Source of the DNA: Massilia yuzhufengensis
Lineage (GTDB): Bacteria > Pseudomonadota > Gammaproteobacteria > Burkholderiales > Burkholderiaceae_D
DNA: 64,000 bases
NCBI RefSeq assembly: GCF_900112225.1
Contig: NZ_FOLD01000005.1
Span: 1-64,000, forward strand
Direction of reading: 5' to 3'
The position numbers and the translations under genes are program-made. Positions 19,039-29,115 of this stretch are shown here, one piece after another. Below the pieces are notes generated by a model, which made no database searches, was not told the origin of the DNA, and saw nothing but the letters and a program-made list of their open reading frames with translations. Every line of letters begins with the position of its first letter. Within the stretch, counting starts at the first letter, position 1.

Positions 19039-19620
19039 ATGAAATTCTGTTCCGAGTGCGCCCATCCCGTCGCCCTGGCGATTCCCGAAGGCGACAACCG
19101 GCCGCGCTACGTCTGCCCGCAGTGCCACACCATCCATTACCAGAATCCAAAACTGGTAATCGGCTCCATTCCCGTCTGGGAACATGAGGGCAAGGTGCAG
19201 GTGCTGCTGTGCAAGCGCGCGATCGAACCGCGCCATGGCTACTGGACACTGCCGGCAGGCTTCATGGAAAACGAGGAAACCACCGAGCAGGCCGCGGTGC
19301 GCGAGACCGAGGAAGAAGCCGGGGCCGATGTCGAGCTCGGCAAGCTGTTCACCCTGCTCAATGTTGCCCACGTCCACCAGGTCCACCTGTTCTACCTGGC
19401 GCGCCTGCGCAACCTGCATTTCGCGCCGGGCGAGGAAAGCCTGGAAGTGGAACTGTTCACGCAAGACCAGATCCCCTGGGACGACCTGGCCTTCCCCACG
19501 GTGCGCACGACGCTGGAACTGTTTTTCGCCGACCGCGTCAAAGTGCGCGAGGGCGCCAGCTTCGGTTTCCATAGCCGCGACATCGTGCGCCCCATGCTGG
19601 CTCCGCGCGAGCCCGACTGA
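19039..19620 (+). CDS. NUDIX hydrolase with N-terminal zinc ribbon
   Basis: Hydrolyses a nucleoside diphosphate linked to another moiety; the exact substrate is not clear. The 193-residue protein has a four-Cys zinc ribbon (Cys4, Cys7, Cys26, Cys29) and a complete NUDIX box from Gly74 to about residue 96 (GFMENEETTEQAAVRETEEE). The ribbon-NUDIX layout resembles the NADH pyrophosphatase group, though the protein is shorter. The start at ATG 19039 places the first Cys pair at the N-terminus. It is followed by aat 15 nt downstream. Confidence 0.9.
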   Translation: MKFCSECAHPVALAIPEGDNRPRYVCPQCHTIHYQNPKLVIGSIPVWEHEGKVQVLLCKRAIEPRHGYWTLPAGFMENEETTEQAAVRETEEEAGADVELGKLFTLLNVAHVHQVHLFYLARLRNLHFAPGEESLEVELFTQDQIPWDDLAFPTVRTTLELFFADRVKVREGASFGFHSRDIVRPMLAPREPD

Positions 19621-19635
19621 CCCAGCGAGGGCCGC

Positions 19636-20388
19636 ATGATTCCCTGGCTCGAGCCGACTTCGCCGTTTCCCGACGTGTCCGAGGCGTTGACGATGGATGC
19701 GCCCGGCCTGCTCGCGGCCGGCGCCGACCTGTCGCCGCAGCGCCTGCTGCTGGCCTACCAGAACGGCATCTTCCCCTGGTTCTCCGAAGGCCAGCCGATC
19801 CTGTGGTGGAGCACCGACCCGCGCATGGTGCTGCATACCGAGCGCTTCAAGGTGAGCGACAGCCTCAGGAAAACCCTGCGCCGCGTCGAGCGCAGCCGCA
19901 CCGGCGACGGCACCTGGGACATCCGCTTCGACAGCGCCTTCGAACAGGTGATGCGGGCCTGCGCCGCCCCGCGCCGCGACGGGCCCGGCACCTGGATCTC
20001 GGAAGACATCATCGACGGCTACACCGGCCTGCATGCGATGGGCTACGCCCATTCGGCCGAAGCCTGGCTCGACGGCGAACTGGTGGGCGGGGCCTACGGC
20101 GTGTGCATCGGCCGCATGTTCTATGGCGAATCGATGTTCGCGCGCGTGCCGGACGCATCCAAGGTGGCGCTGGCCTACCTGGTCGCCTTCCTGCGCAGCC
20201 ACGGCGTGCAGATGATCGACTGCCAGCAGGAGACCGGCCACCTGGCTTCGCTTGGGGCTGCGCCGATCCCGCGCAGCGCCTTCCTGGCCCACCTCGCCCG
20301 CGCCATCCGCGAGCCGGCCATCGCGCGCTGGGAAGTAGTGCCGCCGCTGGGCGGCGCGCCCGCCGCGGTGGCACCGTTGGCTGGCTAA
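19636..20388 (+). CDS. aat: leucyl/phenylalanyl-tRNA-protein transferase
   Basis: Transfers Leu or Phe from aminoacyl-tRNA to proteins with N-terminal Arg or Lys, marking them for ClpS-ClpAP. The 250-residue protein shows the family signatures [38 protein letters not shown] and [20 protein letters not shown], and ends after the conserved [12 protein letters not shown] block. Full length. It is directly upstream of bpt, so both bacterial N-degron transferases are encoded together. Confidence 0.97.
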   Translation: MIPWLEPTSPFPDVSEALTMDAPGLLAAGADLSPQRLLLAYQNGIFPWFSEGQPILWWSTDPRMVLHTERFKVSDSLRKTLRRVERSRTGDGTWDIRFDSAFEQVMRACAAPRRDGPGTWISEDIIDGYTGLHAMGYAHSAEAWLDGELVGGAYGVCIGRMFYGESMFARVPDASKVALAYLVAFLRSHGVQMIDCQQETGHLASLGAAPIPRSAFLAHLARAIREPAIARWEVVPPLGGAPAAVAPLAG

Positions 20389-20448
20389 CGGTGACGCCGC
20401 CGCGATTTCGCTAAAATAGGTGCAACCCGTCGTCTCGAGAGCTTTTGC

Positions 20449-21177
20449 ATGACGCACTTAAATGACCTGCCCTTCGCCACGCTGCAGTTCTACACGACGG
20501 CGCCCTACCCGTGCAGCTACCTCGACGCGCGCCAGGCCCGCTCGCAGGTCGCCACGCCCTCGCACCTGATCAACGCCGACGTGTATTCCGAGCTGGTGCG
20601 CAACGGCTTTCGCCGCAGCGGCATCTTCACCTACCGTCCCTACTGCGACGGCTGCCAGGCCTGCATCCCGGTGCGCGTGAAGTGCGCCGATTTCGTGCCC
20701 AGCCGTACCCAGCGCCGTGCCTGGAAGCGCCACGGCGAGCTGGTGGCCATGGTGGCCAACCTGGCCTTCTCGGACGAGCACTACGCGCTCTACCTGCGCT
20801 ACCAGACCACCCGCCACGTCGGCGGCGGCATGGACCAGGACAGCCGCGACCAGTACGCCCAGTTCCTGCTGCAAAGCCGCGTCAACACCCGCCTGGTCGA
20901 GTTCCGCGAGCCCGACGGCACCCTGCGCATGGTCTCCATCATCGACGTGCTGTCCGACGGCCTGTCGTCGGTGTACACCTTCTTCGACCCGGACGTGGCG
21001 GGCGCCTCCTTCGGCACCTACAACGTGATGTGGCAGGTGAACCAGGCACGCGAGCTCAGTCTGCAATATGTCTATCTCGGCTACTGGATCGAGCAGAGCC
21101 CCAAGATGGCCTACAAGATCAACTTCCGCCCGCTGGAAGCGCGTATCAAGGGCGTCTGGAGCGTGCTGGAGCGCTGA
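20449..21177 (+). CDS. bpt: aspartate/glutamate leucyltransferase (arginyltransferase family)
   Basis: Transfers Leu to proteins with N-terminal Asp or Glu, extending the N-degron pathway. The 242-residue protein has the ATE-type N-terminal domain with [12 protein letters not shown] (Cys66, Cys69, Cys72) and the C-terminal block [16 protein letters not shown] and [15 protein letters not shown]. The length and absence of the eukaryotic insertion indicate the bacterial Bpt type and not Arg-specific ATE1. It lies 60 nt after aat; the short gap carries TAAAAT near 20412, a possible own -10. Confidence 0.95.
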   Translation: MTHLNDLPFATLQFYTTAPYPCSYLDARQARSQVATPSHLINADVYSELVRNGFRRSGIFTYRPYCDGCQACIPVRVKCADFVPSRTQRRAWKRHGELVAMVANLAFSDEHYALYLRYQTTRHVGGGMDQDSRDQYAQFLLQSRVNTRLVEFREPDGTLRMVSIIDVLSDGLSSVYTFFDPDVAGASFGTYNVMWQVNQARELSLQYVYLGYWIEQSPKMAYKINFRPLEARIKGVWSVLER

Positions 21178-21233
21178 GCGACGCCCGCCCCCGGGCCGGG
21201 TAAAATAGCGGGAATCCCGCTCCCGAGTCCCCC

Positions 21234-22271
21234 ATGCCAGACAAGTTCCTGTACCAGCTCGCCCGCCCGCTCCTGTTCTCGCTCGACGCCGAGCGCGCCC
21301 ACCACCTGACCCTGCCCTTCCTGCGCCGCGCCGCCGCGCTCGGCCTGACCGGGCTCTCGGCCAAGCCGGCGCCGGACCCGCGCACCGTCATGGGCATCCG
21401 CTTCCCCAATCCGGTCGGCCTGGCCGCGGGCCTGGACAAGGATGGCGCCTACATCGACGGCCTGGCGGCGCTGGGCTTCGGCTCGATCGAGATCGGCACC
21501 GTCACGCCACGGCCCCAGGCCGGCAACCCGAAGCCGCGCATCTTCCGCCTGCCCAAGGCGCAGGGCATCATCAACCGCATGGGGTTCAATAATGGCGGCG
21601 TCGATGCGTTCGTGGCCAACGTGCAGGCGTCTCGCTTCTACCAGGACAAGCAGGGCGTGCTGGGCCTGAACATCGGCAAGAACGCCGACACGCCGATCGA
21701 GCGCGCCGCCGACGACTACCTGCATTGCCTGCGCAAGGTCTACCCGTATGCCAGCTACGTCACGGTGAACATCTCATCGCCGAATACGAAAAACCTGCGC
21801 CAGCTCCAGGGCGAGTCCGAACTGGATTCCCTGCTTTCGCAACTCAAGCAAGAGCAGCTGCGCCTGGCCGACCAGCACAAGCGCTATGTGCCGGTGACCC
21901 TGAAGATCGCCCCGGACATCGACGGCGACCAGGTGCGCAATATCGCCGGCGCCCTGCTGCGCCACAAGATCGACGGCGTGATCGCCACCAACACGACGCT
22001 CAGCCGCACAGCGGTTGCCGGCATGCAGCACGGCGAGGAAACCGGCGGCCTGTCGGGCGCGCCGGTGTTCGAGCTATCCAACACCGTGATCCGCCTGCTG
22101 AAAGCCGAACTGGGCAACGCGCTCCCGATCATCGGCGTGGGCGGCATCATGCGCGGCGAGGACGCGCGCGCCAAGATCGAGGCCGGCGCCCAGCTGGTGC
22201 AGCTCTACAGCGGCCTGATCTACGCCGGCCCGGCACTGGTGCGCGATTGCGCCGCCGCGCTGCGCCGCTGA
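21234..22271 (+). CDS. pyrD: dihydroorotate dehydrogenase, quinone-dependent (class 2)
   Basis: Membrane-associated FMN enzyme that oxidises dihydroorotate to orotate with quinone, the fourth step of pyrimidine synthesis. The 345-residue protein has the amphipathic N-terminal extension of class 2 enzymes, the FMN site [26 protein letters not shown] and the catalytic Ser within [14 protein letters not shown] (Ser181/Ser182). A TAAAAT -10-like box lies about 30 nt before the start. Confidence 0.97.
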   Translation: MPDKFLYQLARPLLFSLDAERAHHLTLPFLRRAAALGLTGLSAKPAPDPRTVMGIRFPNPVGLAAGLDKDGAYIDGLAALGFGSIEIGTVTPRPQAGNPKPRIFRLPKAQGIINRMGFNNGGVDAFVANVQASRFYQDKQGVLGLNIGKNADTPIERAADDYLHCLRKVYPYASYVTVNISSPNTKNLRQLQGESELDSLLSQLKQEQLRLADQHKRYVPVTLKIAPDIDGDQVRNIAGALLRHKIDGVIATNTTLSRTAVAGMQHGEETGGLSGAPVFELSNTVIRLLKAELGNALPIIGVGGIMRGEDARAKIEAGAQLVQLYSGLIYAGPALVRDCAAALRR

Positions 22272-22282
22272 AAGGAAGGCCC

Positions 22283-23329
22283 ATGGAACGCAGGCAGCTG
22301 GGGCAGACCGATTTGATGGTGTCGAAGCTCTGCCTCGGCAGCATGACTTTCGGCGAGCAGAACACGGAGACCGATGCGCACGCCCAGCTCGACTATGCAC
22401 TCGGGCGCGGCATCAACTTCATCGATACCGCCGAGATGTACCCGGTCATGGCAAGCCGCGACACGCAGGGATCGACCGAGCGCTTCATCGGCAGCTGGCT
22501 GAAAAAAACCGGACGCCGCAGCGAGGTGGTGCTGGCCACCAAGATCGCCGGCCCGAACAAGATGATGCCGTGGATCCGCGGCGCCAGCCACAACCTGGAC
22601 GCCACCAATATCCGCAGCGCGGTCGAAGACAGCCTGCGCCGCCTGCACACCGACTACATCGACCTCTACCAGGTCCACTGGCCGAGCCGCAACCTGCCGA
22701 TCTTCGGGGCCAGCAGTTTCAATCCCCAGGCCGAGCGGCCGGCGGTGCCGATCGAGGACACCCTCGGCGCGCTGGGCGAGATGGTGCAAGCCGGGATGAT
22801 CCGCCACATCGGCGTGTCCAACGAGAGCGCCTGGGGCGTGTGCGAATACATCAAGCACGCCGAAGCGCGCGGCCTGCCGCGCATCGCCACCGTGCAGAAC
22901 CTGTACAACCTGACGGCGCGGGCGTTTGAAACCAGCCTGATGGACGAGGCGTGCTTCCGCGAAGGGGTGAGCCTGCTGGCCTACAGCCCGCTCGCGTTCG
23001 GGCAGCTGACGGCAAAGTACCTCGATGATCCGCAGGCGGTGGGGCGGCTGACGGTGTTCCCGGCCGGCTGGAGCCCGCGCTACGTGCGGCCAGCCGTGCT
23101 GGCGGCGTGCGCGGAATACGCGGCGCTGGCGCGGGCGCATGGCTTGCTGCCGTCGCAGATGGCGCTGGCATGGGTGTATTCGCGCTGGTTCGTGGGGGCG
23201 ACCATCATTGGGGCGACGTCACTGGCACAGCTGGAAGAGAACATCGATGCAGCGGAACTGGTGCTGTCAGCGGAGGTGCGGCGCGGGATTGATGAGATTC
23301 ATGCGCGGTATACGAATGTGGGGCAGTGA
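22283..23329 (+). CDS. aldo/keto reductase (Tas-like)
   Basis: NADPH-dependent oxidoreductase of the AKR superfamily, 348 residues. The (beta/alpha)8 landmarks are GSMTFGEQNTETDAHAQLD, the catalytic Asp/Tyr in FIDTAEMYP, Lys in VLATKIAG, His in YQVHWPSRN, and the C-terminal nucleotide site IIGATSLAQLEENI. The pattern is closest to Tas/YajO-type reductases. The start at ATG 22283 (MERRQLGQTDLMVSKL) follows a GGAAGG site 11 nt after the pyrD stop, so it is probably cotranscribed with pyrD. Confidence 0.92.
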   Translation: MERRQLGQTDLMVSKLCLGSMTFGEQNTETDAHAQLDYALGRGINFIDTAEMYPVMASRDTQGSTERFIGSWLKKTGRRSEVVLATKIAGPNKMMPWIRGASHNLDATNIRSAVEDSLRRLHTDYIDLYQVHWPSRNLPIFGASSFNPQAERPAVPIEDTLGALGEMVQAGMIRHIGVSNESAWGVCEYIKHAEARGLPRIATVQNLYNLTARAFETSLMDEACFREGVSLLAYSPLAFGQLTAKYLDDPQAVGRLTVFPAGWSPRYVRPAVLAACAEYAALARAHGLLPSQMALAWVYSRWFVGATIIGATSLAQLEENIDAAELVLSAEVRRGIDEIHARYTNVGQ

Positions 23330-23343
23330 GCGGGTTGCATGAA

Positions 23344-23455
23344 AAATTGGGTCCCGGCCTTCGCCGGGACGACGGTTTTAAGAGTAGCGGCTCACGGACA
23401 TTTGCGTGACACGCACCCTCAGCACGTCGTCCCGGCGCACGCCGGGACCCAATTT
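23344..23455. repeat. REP-type inverted pair between convergent genes
   Basis: AAATTGGGTCCCGGCC with TCGCCGGGACGACG at 23344-23374 is mirrored at 23425-23455 as CGTCGTCCCGGCG with GCCGGGACCCAATTT. Each unit can fold alone and the two can pair with each other around a 50-nt centre. It lies between the 3' ends of the aldo/keto reductase gene and cysB. A relative occurs at 34542-34573. Confidence 0.8.
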
Positions 23456-23481
23456 CAGTTGCGCAGCCTTAAGCTTTAACT

Positions 23482-24404
23482 TCACTCCGCTTGCAGCGCC
23501 TTCTCGATGTCCGCCCGGGTATACCCCTGCGCAAAGCGCTCGATGAAGTGGAAGGCATACGCCCGCAAATACGAACCCCTGCGCACCGCCAGCCGCGTCA
23601 CGTTGGGCGCAAACAGGTGCGACGCCTCGATCGCCCGCATGCCTTTGTCGCGCCCGTGATCGAAGGCCATCGACGCGACGATCCCCACCCCCATCCCCAG
23701 CGACACGTACTGCTTGATCACGTCCGAATCCATCGCGGTGAGCACGATGTCCGGCGCCAGCCCCGCTTCGCGGAAGGCGGCGTCGATGTGGCTGCGGCCG
23801 GTGAAACCCTGGTCGTAGGTGATCAGCGAATACTCGGCCAGGTCTTCCAGGCGCAGCGGCTGGGGCGAGGAAAAGATCGGATGCCCTTCGGGCGCCACCA
23901 CCAGGTGGCTCCAGCGGTAGCACGGGAAGGACACCAGGTCCGGGAAGGCCGACAGGCCTTCGGTGGCGATGCCGATATCGGCCTTGCCCGACAGGACCCA
24001 TTCAGCGATGTGCTCCGGCGCGCTTTGTTGCAGGGCGATGCGCACGCCGGGGAAAGCGTTGCGGAAGGATTGCACCACCTGCGGCAGCGCGTAGCGGGCC
24101 TGGGTGTGGGTGACGGCGACCGTGAGCGTGCCGCTGTCCTGGCCGGCGAATTCGGCGCTGGCCTGCTGCAGGTTCTCGGCTTCCACCAGCAGGCGCTCGA
24201 CGATCTTGAGGATGCCCTTGCCGGGCGGGGTCAGGCCGGTCAGGCGCTTGCCGTTGCGTTCGAAGATCACCACCCCGAGTTCGTCCTCGAGCTCGCGGAT
24301 CTGGCGCGACACCCCCGGCTGCGAGGTAAACAGCGCATTGGCCACGTCGGTCAGGTTGAAGTCGCGGCGAGCCGCTTCGCGCACGGAGCGCAGCTGCTGG
24401 AAAT

Positions 24405-24408
<4 letters not shown>
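23482..24408 (-). CDS. cysB: CysB-type LysR transcriptional regulator of sulfur assimilation
   Basis: LysR-type activator of sulfate uptake and assimilation genes. The 308-residue protein has an N-terminal helix-turn-helix ([29 protein letters not shown]) that is very close to the CysB/Cbl class, and a ligand-binding domain with [11 protein letters not shown] and [11 protein letters not shown], which in CysB contact sulfate or N-acetylserine. Its start overlaps the cysA stop by 4 nt (24405-24408), so it is translationally coupled to the transporter it probably controls. Cbl is an alternative name; location in the cys operon favours CysB. Confidence 0.92.
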
Positions 24409-25483
<1,075 letters not shown>

Positions 25484-25487
<4 letters not shown>

Positions 25488-26404
25488 GCTGCGTGCTCCA
25501 TCATTCGTTCGTTGGTACTGGCCTTGCGGGCTTCGTGCAGGCGCCATTCGATAATGCTCTTCACCGCCAGGGTTACCAGCGCGAGCAGCGCCAGCAGCGA
25601 GGCCACTGCGAAGGCGGCCGTGAAGTTGTATTCGTTGTAGAGGATCTCGACGTGCAGCGGCATGGTGTTGGTCTCGCCGCGGATATGGCCCGACACCACC
25701 GACACCGCGCCGAACTCGCCCATCGCGCGGGCATTGCACAGGATCACGCCGTACAGCAGGCCCCACTTGATGTTCGGGATCGTCACGCGCCAGAAGGTCG
25801 ACCAGCCGGAGGCGCCCAGCACCAGCGCCGCTTCTTCTTCCTCGGTGCCCTGCTGCTGCATCAGCGGGATCAGTTCGCGTGCAACGAAGGGGAAGGTGAT
25901 GAAGATGGTGGCCAGCACAATGCCCGGCACCGCGAACAGGATCTTGATGTCGTGTTCCATCAGCCACGCGCCGAACCAGCCCTGGGCGCCGAACAGCAGC
26001 ACGTAGATCAGGCCCGCGATCACGGGCGAGACCGAGAACGGCAGGTCGATCAGGGTAAGCAGGATGCTTTTACCGCGGAACTCGAACTTGGCGATGCACC
26101 AGGCGGCGGCCACGCCGAACACGAGGTTCAGCGGCACCGAGATGCCGGCGGCAATCAGCGTGAGCTTGATGGCCGACAGCGCGTCCGGGTCTGTGATCGA
26201 TTCGACGTAGGTGTCCCAGCCCTTCTTGAGTGCTTCCGTGAACACGGCGGCCAAGGGAACGAACAGGAACAGCGTCAGGAAGGCCAGTGCGATGCCGATC
26301 AGCAGGTAGCGCACCCAGTCCGGTTCGAGCACGTTGTTCTTCGAGCGGCGCACCGGTGCGGCGGCCTTGGGCGCGGCGTTGAGGTTGTCGAGGACGGCGC
26401 TCAT
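25484..26404 (-). CDS. cysW: sulfate ABC transporter permease CysW
   Basis: Inner-membrane permease subunit of the CysTWA sulfate importer, 306 residues with about six hydrophobic helices after a basic N-terminus. The binding-protein-dependent permease EAA-type loop is at [20 protein letters not shown], and the CysW-like end region [20 protein letters not shown] is present. Overlaps of 4 nt with cysT upstream and cysA downstream indicate tight coupling. Confidence 0.95.
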
Positions 26405-27258
26405 TTTTTCCCCGCCCGTTTGCGTGTCCAGGCCTGCAGCAGGTTAATCGTCAGCAGCAGGATGAAGGAAATGATCAGCATGACCACCGCGATCGCCGTG
26501 GCGCCCGCGTAGTCGTACTGTTCGAGCTTGGTGATGATGAACAGCGGCGTGATCTCGGACACCATTGGCAGGTTGCCGGCGATGAAGATCACCGAGCCGT
26601 ACTCGCCGGTGGCGCGCGCAAAGGCCAGCGCGAAGCCGGTCAGCAGGGCCGGCGTGACCGTCGGCAGCACCACGCGCCAGAAAGTCTGCAGTGGCGAGGC
26701 GCCCAGGCTGGCGGCGGCTTCTTCCAGTTCGCGCTCGGCCTCTTCCAGCACCGGCTGCACCGTGCGCACCACGAAGGGCAGACCGATGAAGGTCAGCGCA
26801 ATGAGCACGCCGAGCGGGGTGAAGGCCACCTTGATGCCGATCTTGGCGAGCTGCTCGCCGATCAGGCCATTGTGCGAGTACAGCGCCGTGAGCGTGATGC
26901 CGGCCACCGCGGTGGGCAAGGCGAACGGCAGGTCGACCAGGGCGTCGATGATGCGCTTGCCGGGGAAGGTATAGCGCACCAGCACCCAGGCCACGATCCC
27001 GCCGAAGATCACGTTGATGAAGGCCGCGATCAGGGAGGCGCCAAAGCTGAGGCGGTAGGACGCCATCACGCGGTCCGAGGTCACGGCGCTCCAGAAGGCT
27101 TCCCAGGTCATGGTGAAGGTCTTGAGGAAGACGGCCGACAGTGGGATCAGGACGATCAGCGCCAGGTAGAAAATCGTGAAGCCGAGCGAGATGCCGAAAC
27201 CGGGGATGACCCGGCCGGAAGGTTTGCGCGCTGCTAGCGGAGGCGCGAGCGATGTCAT
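26401..27258 (-). CDS. cysT: sulfate ABC transporter permease CysT (CysU)
   Basis: Second membrane subunit of the sulfate importer and first gene of the cysTWA-cysB block, 285 residues. It has helices around [20 protein letters not shown], the EAA-type loop [20 protein letters not shown] and the conserved [17 protein letters not shown]. The ATG at 27258 has a good AAGGA site; the longer frame reaching 27306 lacks one. The periplasmic sulfate-binding gene (sbp/cysP) that often precedes cysT is not present here. Confidence 0.95.
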   Translation of the reverse strand: MTSLAPPLAARKPSGRVIPGFGISLGFTIFYLALIVLIPLSAVFLKTFTMTWEAFWSAVTSDRVMASYRLSFGASLIAAFINVIFGGIVAWVLVRYTFPGKRIIDALVDLPFALPTAVAGITLTALYSHNGLIGEQLAKIGIKVAFTPLGVLIALTFIGLPFVVRTVQPVLEEAERELEEAAASLGASPLQTFWRVVLPTVTPALLTGFALAFARATGEYGSVIFIAGNLPMVSEITPLFIITKLEQYDYAGATAIAVVMLIISFILLLTINLLQAWTRKRAGKK

Positions 27259-27330
27259 GGATGAGTCCTTATTACAAATTCTTCTAACGGACTGCCATGC
27301 TCGCACGCAGTCCTCATATTACAAACGAAA

Positions 27331-27352
27331 CTTTCCTCATTTGCATAGACAG
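27331..27352 (-). promoter_or_regulatory. candidate CysB-type site upstream of cysT
   Basis: On the minus strand the core TATGCAAATGAGGAAAG lies 72 nt before the cysT start. It aligns with near-identical elements upstream of the TSUP gene (28198-28221) and the peroxiredoxin gene (29056-29079), this copy being the most diverged. The 9-mer TATTACAAA is also repeated between it and the gene, at 27270-27278 and 27317-27325 on the plus strand. Confidence 0.45.
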
Positions 27353-27368
27353 TTCCTGGTATGAGGCC

Positions 27369-28142
27369 TCAGAACACCAGCTTGGCGGCAACGCCGGTCA
27401 GGGTCATCGCCAGCAGCGCGCGCAGGAAGCGTTCCGGCACCTTGCGCGCCATCATGGCGCCCAGCGTAATGCCCGGTACCGAACCAATGAGCAGGGTCAG
27501 CAGCAGCATCCAGTTGATCGAGCCCAGCCACCAGTGGCCGATCGCGGCAATCGCGGTCAGCGGCACGGCGTAGGCGATGTCGGTGCCGGCCACTTCCGCC
27601 GGCGTCATGCGCGGGTACAGCATGACCAGCAGCGTGGCGCCGATGGCGCCCGCACCGATCGAGGACACAGTGACCAGCACGCCCAGCACCGCGCCGGAGA
27701 CGATGGTAGCGGCGGCCAGCGCCCTGCCCTGCAGCTGGCGTTCGGGGTGCTTGGTAATCCAGGCCAGCATGCGGGCGCGCAGCAGCAGCGCCACCACGGT
27801 CAGCATCACGGAACCGGCGATCGAATAGCGGATGACCTGGCCGATGTGCTGGTCAAGGTTGCCGAAGTAGCCCAAGGCCAGGGTCGACAGCAGCGCGGCC
27901 GGCAAGGCGCCCAGGCACAGGCGGCGCACGACCGGCCATTGGACGGTGCGGTTGAAGCGGTGGGTGATGGTGCCGACGCCCTTGGTGATCGCGGCGAAGG
28001 CCAGGTCGGTGCCGACGGCCACCGAGGGCGACACGCCGAACATCAGGGTCAGCAGGGGCGTCATGAGCGAACCGCCGCCCACGCCGGTCATGCCGACCAG
28101 CAGCCCTACTGCGAAACCTGCAACCACGTATGTCGTCGACAT
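27369..28142 (-). CDS. TSUP/TauE-SafE family sulfite exporter-like membrane protein
   Basis: Membrane protein of 257 residues with seven to eight hydrophobic helices and two TSUP repeats: GLLVGMTGVGGGSLMTPLLTL near the N-terminus and TVSSIGAGAIGATLLVMLYP in the second half. Family members export sulfite, sulfoacetate or related sulfur anions, or import sulfate. Its place just upstream of cysTWA-cysB on the same strand, and the shared motif upstream, point to sulfur traffic. The direction of transport cannot be read from sequence. Confidence 0.88.
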   Translation of the reverse strand: MSTTYVVAGFAVGLLVGMTGVGGGSLMTPLLTLMFGVSPSVAVGTDLAFAAITKGVGTITHRFNRTVQWPVVRRLCLGALPAALLSTLALGYFGNLDQHIGQVIRYSIAGSVMLTVVALLLRARMLAWITKHPERQLQGRALAAATIVSGAVLGVLVTVSSIGAGAIGATLLVMLYPRMTPAEVAGTDIAYAVPLTAIAAIGHWWLGSINWMLLLTLLIGSVPGITLGAMMARKVPERFLRALLAMTLTGVAAKLVF

Positions 28143-28197
28143 GCCTTTACCCCTATTTAAGGCTCAGGGTAAGGGGACTCAGCGGTTTAGCAAACAA

Positions 28198-28221
28198 CAG
28201 GTTTCTTATTTGCTTATGCAG
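28198..28221 (-). promoter_or_regulatory. candidate CysB-type site upstream of the TSUP gene
   Basis: The minus-strand core is GCATAAGCAAATAAGAAAC, located 55 nt before the TSUP start. It matches the element at 29056-29079 at 22 of 24 positions. Two ATAAG half-sites separated by 4 nt lie within it. Confidence 0.55.
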
Positions 28222-28230
28222 CGGCGATGC

Positions 28231-28315
28231 GTAGGGTGGTCGGCTCGGCCGACCACGCGTTCAGTCAACGCACGCACAGTGCGAACGCGCGGTCGGGAGG
28301 ACCCGACCACCCTAC
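28231..28315. repeat. 85-bp element with 13-bp terminal inverted repeats
   Basis: GTAGGGTGGTCGG (28231-28243) and its exact complement (28303-28315) bound the element. Smaller palindromes such as GTCGGCTCGGCCGAC lie inside. It sits downstream of the peroxiredoxin gene and upstream of the TSUP regulatory motif, and has the look of a MITE or REP-like dispersed repeat that may also end the peroxiredoxin transcript. Confidence 0.6.
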
Positions 28316-28325
28316 AAAGCGCGAC

Positions 28326-28964
28326 TTATTTATTCGGTTGCGGCGTCAGGCGCAGGTAAGGCCGTGGCGAGGTGAAGCCCTTCGGATATTTTTGCTCGAT
28401 GACGGCCGGATCCTGCACCGTCAGCGGGATGATCACGTCGTCGCCATCCTTCCAGTTGCCCGGCGTGGCTACGGTGTAGCCGTCGGTCAGTTGCAGGGCG
28501 TCGATCACGCGCAGCACTTCGTCGAAGTTGCGGCCAGTGCTCATCGGGTAGGTGATGGTCAGGCGCACTTTCTTGGCCGGATCGATCACGAACAGTGAAC
28601 GTACGGTGGCCGTCAGCGAGGCTTCCGGGTGGATCATGTCGTACAGCGTGGACACCGAGCGGTCGGCGTCGGCGATGATCGGGAAGCCGACCACGGTCTG
28701 CTGGGTTTCCTCGATATCGCGGATCCAGTCGCGGTGCTTGTCGGCCGGGTCGACCGACAGCGCGATCGCCTTCACGTTGCGCTTCTCGAATTCGGGCTGC
28801 AGCTTGGCGGTCAGGCCCAGTTCGGTCGTGCAGACCGGGGTGAAGTCGGCCGGATGCGAGAACAGGACCACCCAGGAATCGCCCGCCCATTCGTGGAAGC
28901 GGATCTTGCCGATGCTGGAGTCCTGCTCGAAGTCGGGGGCGGTATCGCCAAGGCGTAAGGTCAT
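28326..28964 (-). CDS. 1-Cys peroxiredoxin (Prx6 type)
   Basis: Reduces hydrogen peroxide and organic hydroperoxides. The 212-residue protein has the AhpC/TSA core with peroxidatic Cys45 in HPADFTPVCTTEL and a Prx6-type C-terminal domain containing GTPGNWKDGDDVIIPL-like sequence (here ATPGNWKDGDDVII). Cys45 is the only cysteine, so it is a true 1-Cys enzyme and needs an external thiol. The ATG at 28964 with GGAGAG upstream is preferred to the longer frame. It shares an upstream motif with the TSUP gene. Confidence 0.93.
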   Translation of the reverse strand: MTLRLGDTAPDFEQDSSIGKIRFHEWAGDSWVVLFSHPADFTPVCTTELGLTAKLQPEFEKRNVKAIALSVDPADKHRDWIRDIEETQQTVVGFPIIADADRSVSTLYDMIHPEASLTATVRSLFVIDPAKKVRLTITYPMSTGRNFDEVLRVIDALQLTDGYTVATPGNWKDGDDVIIPLTVQDPAVIEQKYPKGFTSPRPYLRLTPQPNK

Positions 28965-29055
28965 TATCAACTCTCCATGTAATTGAACTGCGGGGCTAGC
29001 AATAGCGGCTAAGCAATGCAACGAGTCTACGGGCAGGCAGCGCCGATGCAAACGA

Positions 29056-29079
29056 CAAGTTTCTTATTTGCTTGTGCAG
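29056..29079 (-). promoter_or_regulatory. candidate CysB-type site upstream of the peroxiredoxin gene
   Basis: The minus-strand core is GCACAAGCAAATAAGAAAC, 91 nt before the peroxiredoxin start and differing at only two of 24 positions from the element before the TSUP gene. Confidence 0.55.
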
Positions 29080-29115
29080 CGCCGGCGCGCAAGGATATGC
29101 GGCCGGCAGACGGGC

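Noticed and set aside
21725-22282. N-terminal extension of the aldo/keto reductase
   Set aside because: It overlaps pyrD out of frame; the AKR fold begins at the ATG at 22283 after a ribosome site.
25488-25967. N-terminal extension of cysA
   Set aside because: It lies inside cysW in another frame; CysA starts [10 protein letters not shown] at 25487 with a 4-nt overlap.
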